A stretch of DNA of 64,000 bases from Amphiduros pacificus. Lineage: Eukaryota; Annelida; Polychaeta; Phyllodocida; Hesionidae. The stretch lies in NCBI GenBank assembly GCA_949316495.1, contig OX439012.1:26382166-26446165 (forward strand), in the 5' to 3' direction. Under the pieces are notes generated by a model. That model ran no database searches, had not been told where the DNA came from, and worked only from the letters and a program-made list of their open reading frames with translations. The position numbers and the translations under genes were made by a program. This document shows positions 56,535 through 64,000 of this stretch, in pieces (the stretch's first letter is position 1; each line of letters opens with the position of its first letter).

Positions 56535-58730
56535 GCTCCATTATATCGTGATATAGTTAACCCGATGAAACGTGATGAATCAAACATGCATCAGTAATTA
56601 TTTCAAGTGGTGTTAATGTGAATGTCCCACTTGGGACTTTGAACCCCTCATAAAAATGTCAATACAAGTCCGCTATACCTATGCCTTCTTCATTGAATTT
56701 ATAAGAACAAAGATGAAATAGAAAAGGGCAAATATATGGAATTTAATTGTAACCTTTGTAATTTCTGTAACCTTTGAAGTTGATTGGGTCTTGTTGAAAA
56801 CATTGTCAGAGGGTCATATAAGCTTGGATAAAATCTGTGTCATGATGTTAATTAATCATAGAAGTTTTCTATACTTATGAAAATAACAACATTCACATGT
56901 CTGCATGAAACAAGATGTTTGATAGCTCAGTAGCACTATAGGATAATTTGATATTTGTTTCTGTAAGTCTTGCCACAAGGTTCATGATTATCAGCTGTAA
57001 TGAGGGAAGTGTGCTAAGGTCAGGGTAATGGGTGCTGGGCTGGTGGTGTATGACTAATTACTTTGCACATGTGTCTGCTTCATCCCACTCAACTCAACTG
57101 TTAAGATGATTTTTTGTCAAATTATTAAATATATACATATAAGGCTTCTTGTTCATTAAATAGCATGATTATGATTCTGTTTGAGAAGAGACATGAAAGC
57201 TTAAACACTTGAGGGTAATCTTATTTCTGTCTATCCAACACTGTATCTTGGCTATCCCAGCCTCTCCTGGTGTCCCCAGGCTGACCCGTTACTCCCTCAT
57301 CAACAGCGGTATGTGATAGATGTATATGGATTTAAAGGAATTAAAACCTAGGTGAGGTGGAAACAAAAGGAACATTGGTTTAAACAAAAGGAACATTGCC
57401 CATTGGTCATTTGTACTCTCCTTGGTAATAACAAGAGTGACTTATGCATAATTGAGAATATTTCACTCCATTAATATAGGACAGTGTATTATTACAGAGC
57501 CCTTTTTGTGGTTGAACACATCATTATATCCAACACAGTGACCAGTGACAATATTTTAAAATTTTGTGAACATATCCCAAACAGTTTAAATTGTGCCCAA
57601 ATGCATACAAAAATAAATCTTCCTAAACATAGCCTACTTTAAATGTTGGTGAGGATATGGGGCTGTGAGATGTTATAATTAAGGTCTGGTAAGACATTTA
57701 ACCTCTTATGTTAGAAGCAATGTAGTCAGACTGTACTTGGACGTGTTATACTTAGTAGCCCCAATTTGGCTGATATAAAGATATTCTCACAATTATGTCT
57801 CCCTGCTTCCCTGATCAAAGGTACATTTCTTTGTATTTGTTATATATTGAAATATACACTGGTCTTGGAGGGCGCCAAAGGGAACAGTCATTGCACCTGT
57901 CCTGGTTAGTAATCACTCAATATCAGATATTTACATCTGTGAGAATAGTCCATAGTGAACACTGACTTGGTTTAACTTGACTTCAAATAGATACTGCAGA
58001 AGTGTACATATTGACATGGTGCAACATCTTAGCAAGCATGGAGGGTAATTACAATCTTGAAGGACCATGTGAACTTTTATGATCACCCTAATCAGTGTTT
58101 AAGGATAATGATCTTTTAATAGGACACTTTTTAACCCTTACACTGATACATTATGACTTCAAATAAACTTACTCTTGTCACATCTCGATCAACATGATAT
58201 TTTATATGATTCGTTGTAAACCAACCACAATGGCTTTTAAACAGGCAACGTCAAACATTCTTTTTCAATAATGTCATCCATGACTACATTTAGTCATACA
58301 TACTGCATATAAGACATAATATGACATGACATGTATGTGTGCATGACCTTGTATCTTCAACATATGTACATTCATTTAAGATAAAGATTGCACTGTGAGT
58401 AACTTTAGGAAATTATGATGGTCAGAAATATCTTTTATAATGTGAGGATATTATAAATGGTTCTATACAGATTTTTTCACAGATTTTGATAATTTCAAAG
58501 ACCAACAAAAATATGAGAACAAATCATGTACAGGAAAGGGTGGTGGACATTCACTTCACCCTGCAGTTTGAGAAGGGGGCTCCCTGAGATGATTTATATG
58601 TGATGAAGAAACAGGATCTGCATTATAATGTGGTGAGAGCAGTGAGAGCAGAAATGTCTTGACAGTTTATGGGATTTTGATGACCAAAATATCATGATGT
58701 CACGTCAAAAGTCTCCCGTGATATCATAGA

Positions 58731-58750
58731 GTACACTTTGGGCTCTACTG
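58731..58750 (-). repeat. right terminal inverted repeat
   Basis: Reverse complement of the left repeat, followed by TA and then directly by LINE coding sequence. Confidence 0.9.
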
Positions 58751-58860
58751 TATACTTATTTTTGCTGATGTCATTGTCTTGATTGCAGATAACCCAGAAT
58801 CACTGCAAACTTACAAACTTTTTATCATTGGAGGCAGGGACTGATATGGTAGAGAAGTTC
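58751..58860 (+). pseudogene. LINE ORF2 remnant, 3' part (RT catalytic region)
   Basis: The frame left at 56514 continues as ILIFADVIVLIADNPESLQ. This is the RT catalytic box (normally YADD or FADD, here FADV) and the segment after it. It then runs through YKLFIIGGRD to a stop near 58850. The second catalytic aspartate is replaced by Val. Nothing further of the LINE is recognisable; the dispersed repeat copy 2 begins about 20 bp later. Confidence 0.85.
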
Positions 58861-58880
58861 TGTTTTCAAGGGTAAGCAGG

Positions 58881-59610
58881 GCATGACATGTTTTTCCCTT
58901 AAGACAAAATACCTTACATGAAAAGGAAAGTTTCAGGTCAGGGTGCCGAGCTGGTGTCCTGCTGAGAACTGTTACTTCCTGAGATTAGTACTAAGCTTAG
59001 TGGCATATATGGTCACTTTCACATGTCTAAAATAGTGAGCAAATCACTGCACACATCTTTATTAATACACATATTTCTTCATTCAAATTGTGGTTTTATT
59101 TTACACTTAGAATGATTGAAATATTTGTTATTTTTTTAAATACAGAGAGTCTAATTGTTTATAATGTTTAAAACAACTGTGGAACTATAAAACTATTTTG
59201 GAGGCATTGACACCATTTCTAAGAGGTGTTCCCACTAGAAAGCAACTACAAATACAAGTGACATGTTCCCTGTTGATTTCCATCATGACTGACATGGTCA
59301 AATATTGAAGATCTTGAATATAGTTTTGGAATAAACTATATTCCATTCTATTGAGTGCATCTCAGTATGAGCATCGTTTGCAGGTATGTGTTAAGGGTTG
59401 ATGACTTGTTATAACAGCTTGGATAGGTTCAGTCCATGTATATATTGAAATGTGGATCCAGGCAAAATGTTGAGCGAGCACTCACAAAGCAAAGATAAAG
59501 GGTAAAAACATATTAAATATGTGAGACACATGCTAATTCTGAAACATTTGGAACGATTGCATTGCACTGGATATATTCAAACATGTTTAACGTTGGTCTC
59601 ATGACCAACA
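58881..59610 (-). repeat. unnamed dispersed repeat, copy 2 (longest)
   Basis: Contains all landmarks of copy 1 plus internal blocks seen otherwise only in copy 3, including ctgagattagtact, tggtcactttcacatgtc and a gtttgcaggtatgt block. The right end has a perfect 7-bp inverted repeat (gttggtc, loop tcat, gaccaac). About 730 bp, no open frame. Confidence 0.75.
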
Positions 59611-59689
59611 TTTATCCCTGTTATGAAATTGGATCCATGTTATGGCATTGTTATTTTTTTTTGGCCATTTTTCCAAAAATCCATTCAAT

Positions 59690-60170
59690 TCTATATGTCC
59701 TGACATATTACCCCAATAAGAAGATTTCATATTTGTTTTCTGTTTGATGTTGTTATTATTCATATTTTCTAATTCTAAATTAAATTATATATGGAAAAAT
59801 ATAATTAAATTTTTTTGATGTGTATTTTTCTCAATTAGAATCTCAAAATAAAGATTTCATCTTTTTTGTACTTAGTCATTTCTATAATTTTATATTCTAC
59901 ATTTGCAATAAACAAATATATTTGTTTTCTGCAGTGCATATCCTTCAAGCAGAACCCAAATATGAAAATTGCACCTTCAGCATGAAAATAGTGCTTTTCC
60001 CCACTGGGATTCGAACCCCAGACTTTTTGCATTGGAGACATATCTTTTGCCATGTATTTCAATTCTATATATTCTGATGTGTATTCTATATGTTCAATTC
60101 TATATGTTCTGATGTGATGTGCATATTGCTAAGATAAAACTTCAAAGTGAAGATTTCAGTGAAATAACTT
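59690..60170 (-). mobile_element. tRNA-headed SINE-like element with reiterated tail motif
   Basis: On the minus strand, 59995-60055 reads as a tRNA-like head: acatggc...tgtctccaatgc, then B box ggggttcgaatcccagt. A related head on the plus strand lies at 61621. The sequence on both sides carries several copies of a motif close to gaaatcttcattttg followed by acatcagaacatatagaat (around 59700, 59850, 60070 and 60150). Only the B box is strong; the A box is decayed. It carries no gene. Confidence 0.6.
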
Positions 60171-61600
60171 GTTTGTCTCACAGTTGGATGACCAAATATT
60201 ATTAACATAACTCAAATCTTTATTTAATTGAATGTGACCTCTTTGAATTCATACAAGCTTTTAGTTTGAAATAACATTTGTTGTAAATTTGTTATCTGTA
60301 ACATTAATGCTGACACCTGGTGGGAACATATACCCATGAGGTGCGTATCGTTTGGACACTATAAGATTATTGCCCACCTCCATCAGTAGAAATGACAGAA
60401 AATAGGCACATAACGTTTTTCCTGTGTGGGACACACCCACAAATGACACATGACTGAATGTGGACCTTTGTAGACTATTTTTATCAAATATTGCTGGTGA
60501 ACTTGAAGTGACCTTTGAATGACTTTGAAAATGAAACTCTTATTTCTGTGGATTTTATTACAAATTTCAATATTCAATCATCTGCATCTTTGAAAAAACG
60601 AGCTCATAAAGTCTTTATTCATCAAAATCCGTTCAGAATTAACAATATCAGAGCAATTTTCAATTTTGGACCAATCTGCAAAGGAAATTAGAGGAAATTT
60701 TGATATGCTGAGCTATTTTGAAATAATATCTATAATAACAACTTATTGTTGGTTAAATTATGAAAGTACATATCATACCGCACAGTAAAAAACTTTAATG
60801 CTGAAAATAAAATGAAAATAAAGTCCATCAATTTCAAGATATGTGAATATGGTAGGTGTAAGAAAGATGAAAATTGACTGACTTTAAATTGATCCAATGT
60901 AATCTTTTAAAGTTTCATACATATAAGATATAAGTGTTTGTTCAGAAAATAACCCCCAAGAAGCTGGTCTATTCATAATGGTACATAAAAAAACTATCAA
61001 AGTATATGAAAATGTGCTAAATTTGCAATAGGAAAAACATCAGATGACAAGAAATGTCATGACGTGTACTCCCCTTAAGAGCAATCAAGCACTTTCCCAA
61101 CCAACATTCGGCCATCTTGATTCCTGTTATTAGTGAACTCATTGAGTACATATCAACACATTAACTATGAAACTAACATCCAACCGGACTACTTTCCATA
61201 TGACTTCTCCAGAAAAATGTGCACCTCTCCAGTAACTGATTTTCTTTGGCTTATTACAATTCTCTGTTTTATGAGCTCGAGTTAAATATATAAAATATGT
61301 ATGAACATTTTATGACACAGCTCATATTCAATATAAATAACTACATACTAACCTTATATACCTACCAACAGAGAATGAACTAATAAATGGTTAGATCCAA
61401 ATGAGAGATGAGTTATAGATATCTATTTCTTTTGATCTATTTGCATTACTATTGATATCATCTTAGACATACATATTTTTGGAAAATTTTACTCTACAAA
61501 TTTAACTTTGACTGTTGTGTGAAATAACTGAATATCCCTTTATGAAATAACCTGACAAAGCGATAAAGATGTTGAAAAGTTGTGTGATGTATCATTGAGA
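60171..61600. other. no gene recognised
   Basis: Very AT-rich. Small open frames (62 and 64 codons on the minus strand at 60261-60577) match nothing I know and have no splice or promoter context. I see no RNA gene. Confidence 0.55.
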
Positions 61601-61614
61601 AGGTCAAATCATAC

Positions 61615-61900
61615 TATTCAACATGGCCTGGTGGGTAACCCATCTGTCTCCCATGCTAAAGGTCTTGGGTTCGATTCCCGGCAGGAACAGGTATTTTCTT
61701 TTTTTTTCTTTTTTATTGATGCTGAAACTGAAATCTTCATTTTGAAGTGTTATTTTCGTAACATGCACATCAGAACATATAAGATTGAGATATTTTTTGT
61801 TTTGATAGAAATTATAAAATAATAATGACTTTATACAATAAACAAAGGTGAAATCTTCATGTTGGGATCTTTTTAGAGCAAAAAGTCAGAACACTTAAAA
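61615..61900 (+). mobile_element. tRNA-headed SINE-like element, same family as 59690-60170
   Basis: The head at 61621-61690 reads acatggcctggtgggtaac...ctcccatgctaaagg, then B box gggttcgattcccgg, which is well kept. A T-rich stretch (about 61696-61720) follows, then the tail motif gaaatcttcattttgaagtg with acatcagaacatataagat, and a second weaker tail copy at about 61850. The anticodon and acceptor stems do not pair as in a working tRNA, so this is not a tRNA gene. Confidence 0.68.
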
Positions 61901-62040
61901 TACCTTTTTTTTCTATTTTGTTTTTGTTTTGAAAATGGAGAAAATACAAAAAAATTAAATAAAATGTCTTTATTAGCAAGGAAATGGAACAATTTCAATT
62001 TTCATACAATGCTGTGACTCCAAGTTTTCAACAGTACTGA

Positions 62041-62637
62041 GACAGGGTGATACATGGCTCAGTGGTTAAGCATCTATGAATATATCCAGTGCAATGCAAT
62101 AGTTCCAAGTGTTTCAGCACTATCATGTGTCTCACAGGTCTGATGATATGCTTTGACCTTTTCTCATGGCAAGATTGCTCACTCAACATTTAGCCTGGAT
62201 CCACATTTAAAAATAAACAGGGACTGTACCTATCCAAGGTGTTGTTACAATTCACCAACCCTTAAAACATACCTGCAAACAATGCTCATTCTTAAATAAA
62301 ATCAATCAGATTGGTATATTATATATTCCAAAACAATATTCAAGATCTTCAAAATGTGGAGTTGTATTGCAATCATTATTTTAATTGTCAAATAAAACCA
62401 CAATTTGATTGTAGAAACATGTGTAGTAATAATGCTCAGATGTGTGTTCAGTGATTTGCCCACTATTTTTGACATGTGAAAGTGACCACACACCCCACTA
62501 ATCTGAGTACTAATCTCAGCAAGCAAGTGTTCCCAGCAGGATGCCAGCTCATATTTTTAATCTCTACTGCTGGTACCCTTACCTGAGACTTTCCTCTTTT
62601 TGTCAGGTATGTTGGCTTAAGGGAAAAACACGTAATG
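62041..62637 (+). repeat. unnamed dispersed repeat, copy 3 (inverted relative to copies 1 and 2)
   Basis: The reverse complement matches copy 2 along nearly its full length. The left end begins with catggctcagtggttaagc, which looks like a tRNA A box; a possible weak B box (agttccaagtg) follows about 45 bp on. If real, the family is a long SINE with a tRNA-like head, and copies 1 and 2 point the other way. No open frame. Confidence 0.75.
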
Positions 62638-64000
62638 GTATTGAATGTAGAGTCAAATGGATTACCTCAATGAAAAGCTGATTTCTTTCTGCAAATTTTC
62701 ATATTTCTATTTTTTTTGTCAATAACAGGAAGGTGCTAAAACTAGTTCTTGAACATGTATATAAATTGGAGAATGTGTTCTATTTTTGGTGCCATTTATG
62801 CTGGGTGAAAGTGACACCATGTACCCACTGCAATAGTAAGTTTTGTGCTACCCATTTCATGCTCAATGTCTCACATTTCTAGTGATGAAGAGGTCTAATA
62901 TACAGGTTTCTGCATGTATCTCATAACCACATTTAAGTTCAGATATCAGATGGTCAGAGGAGCAAAGGTTGGAGGGCAGAAACCAGCATGGACGAAAACC
63001 ATCACTGAAGAACGTTGTGATCACTCAGTTACCTTACAGTGTGACAATACACCATAAACCTCTGAAACCAAAACTCCATTTCACTGGCTGGGATTTGTTT
63101 TTAGCTTATTGAAAATATTAATCATGAAAAGATGTAGATGTGTGATGATAAACCGTTTTCCATTTTTTCACAAAGAAAAGTGTGAAAAGGATATGCACAG
63201 CAGAAATTGTGAATTTATATGATTTAACAGACCAAAATCTTGCTCATTCAACAAATACATTCTCACAATACACCTTTCCTCCCTTAGAATGTGAGGCATA
63301 ATAAACGGAATGTCACCAACACTAATATGGGCCTTGTTTTATGGTAGAATGCACTGCTAAAAAGCTTAACTATGAAATATATTTCTTAAATCAGAGTGAA
63401 GATCCCAAATATCAACTTTCAAAAGGTTTCCCTCAGATCAGAAAACCTTTGAAGGCCAACACTGTGAATGCTAGTCTATGGAATGTACTCACTGCGCTCT
63501 ACTGTTGGAATTTATTGTTTTCCACATCATTAAGAATAAAGTTTATTTTGTTCCCCTTAAGGGTATTTATGGGTGTTGGTAGTGAGTGCCCCCTAGTGAC
63601 AGAGGAGTAAATTACCAAATACTGTACTTGATGGGAATTGGTACATTTACGGTGTACAAATACATTCCCTGTTAAATTAAAAGCATTCATGACATGAATC
63701 AATATTTAAACACTACAATATTTGAACTATAAGGTATGATTACAAGTATATTTCTTTCAAAATAGTATTTTGTCCTAATTTTCCTTGAAGATAGTTTTGA
63801 GTAGAAATCAAGAAGACAAGCAAATAGGTTCTGCAGATTACACAACAGGAATAGGCTTGTTTTTAGCTGTGTTTATTTCATTTCATTGGGAAGAAAATTC
63901 ACTGTGATCCTAGTGAAACACATTTTCTCATTTTGATTTGTATAATTTGGAAATAAAAAGGAAGTTTGGCAATCAGATATGTGAAGGGAGGTGAAAATAT
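62638..64000. other. no gene recognised
   Basis: AT-rich sequence. An 89-codon open frame on the plus strand (63341-63610) and a 67-codon one opposite it show no family likeness and no exon signals I trust. I see no further FN2 exon and no clear repeat. Confidence 0.5.

Larger units (their letters stand above)
56515..58750. mobile_element. TIR DNA transposon, TA target site (Tc1/mariner/pogo-like), no transposase
   Basis: Perfect 20-bp terminal inverted repeats, CAGTAGAGCCCAAAGTGTAC, lie at 56515-56534 and 58731-58750. They are flanked by TA on both sides (56513-56514 and 58751-58752), the target duplication of Tc1/mariner/pogo elements. Deleting the element with one TA rejoins the LINE frame exactly, independent proof of its borders. 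The 2.2-kb interior has no open frame over about 60 codons and no transposase motif I can see. It is either a non-autonomous element or a decayed one with further insertions inside. Superfamily is inferred from the TA duplication and the CAGT start. Confidence 0.85.

Noticed and set aside
56921-56960. Possible tRNA-like head (gatagctcagtagcac)
   Set aside because: There is an A-box likeness only, with no B box at the right distance.
61621-61690. True tRNA gene
   Set aside because: Only the B box is well kept; the anticodon and acceptor stems do not pair, and the downstream sequence matches a dispersed element tail.
63341-63610. 89-codon plus-strand frame as a gene
   Set aside because: It matches no recognisable family, has an overlapping opposite-strand frame of similar length, and its composition is like the surrounding AT-rich sequence.

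Overview
This window looks like invertebrate animal nuclear DNA, most likely from a mollusc. It is AT-rich, has short spliced exons, and carries tRNA-headed SINEs, a decayed LINE and a cut-and-paste transposon. The mollusc call rests on memory of a V-type SINE body common in gastropods and bivalves; phylum confidence is moderate and no species is claimed.

Region 1 (1-52357, minus strand) is one locus: an almost perfect tandem array of a 1183-bp unit. It runs off the left edge and holds 44 consecutive units here. Each unit carries two exons of exactly 237 bp (79 codons), called B and A in transcription order, each coding for one fibronectin type II (FN2) module behind a Thr-rich linker. Splice signals are present at every exon, all introns are phase 1, and the exons can be joined in any number without losing frame. 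I count 87 intact FN2 exons (44 A, 43 B), about 6,870 codons, with neither the start nor the stop of the gene in view. One more B exon at the right edge is split by a SINE. The product would be a giant, probably secreted, mucin-like FN2 polymer. The units differ at only a few linked sites, which reveal higher-order blocks of three units and point to recent unequal exchange or gene conversion.

Region 2 (about 51000-53850) is the decaying right (5') edge of the array: a diverged unit 44, a SINE with an 11-bp target duplication, a deleted unit 45 and a more distant intron-derived scrap. Region 3 (53850-64000) has no gene I can support. It holds a LINE reverse transcriptase remnant split in frame by a 2236-bp TA-flanked terminal-inverted-repeat transposon, three copies of an unnamed repeat of roughly 560-730 bp, two tRNA-headed elements of another family, and AT-rich sequence with nothing recognisable.

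The main item is the FN2 array. I know of no described FN2 protein near this module count, although that could not be checked by a search.
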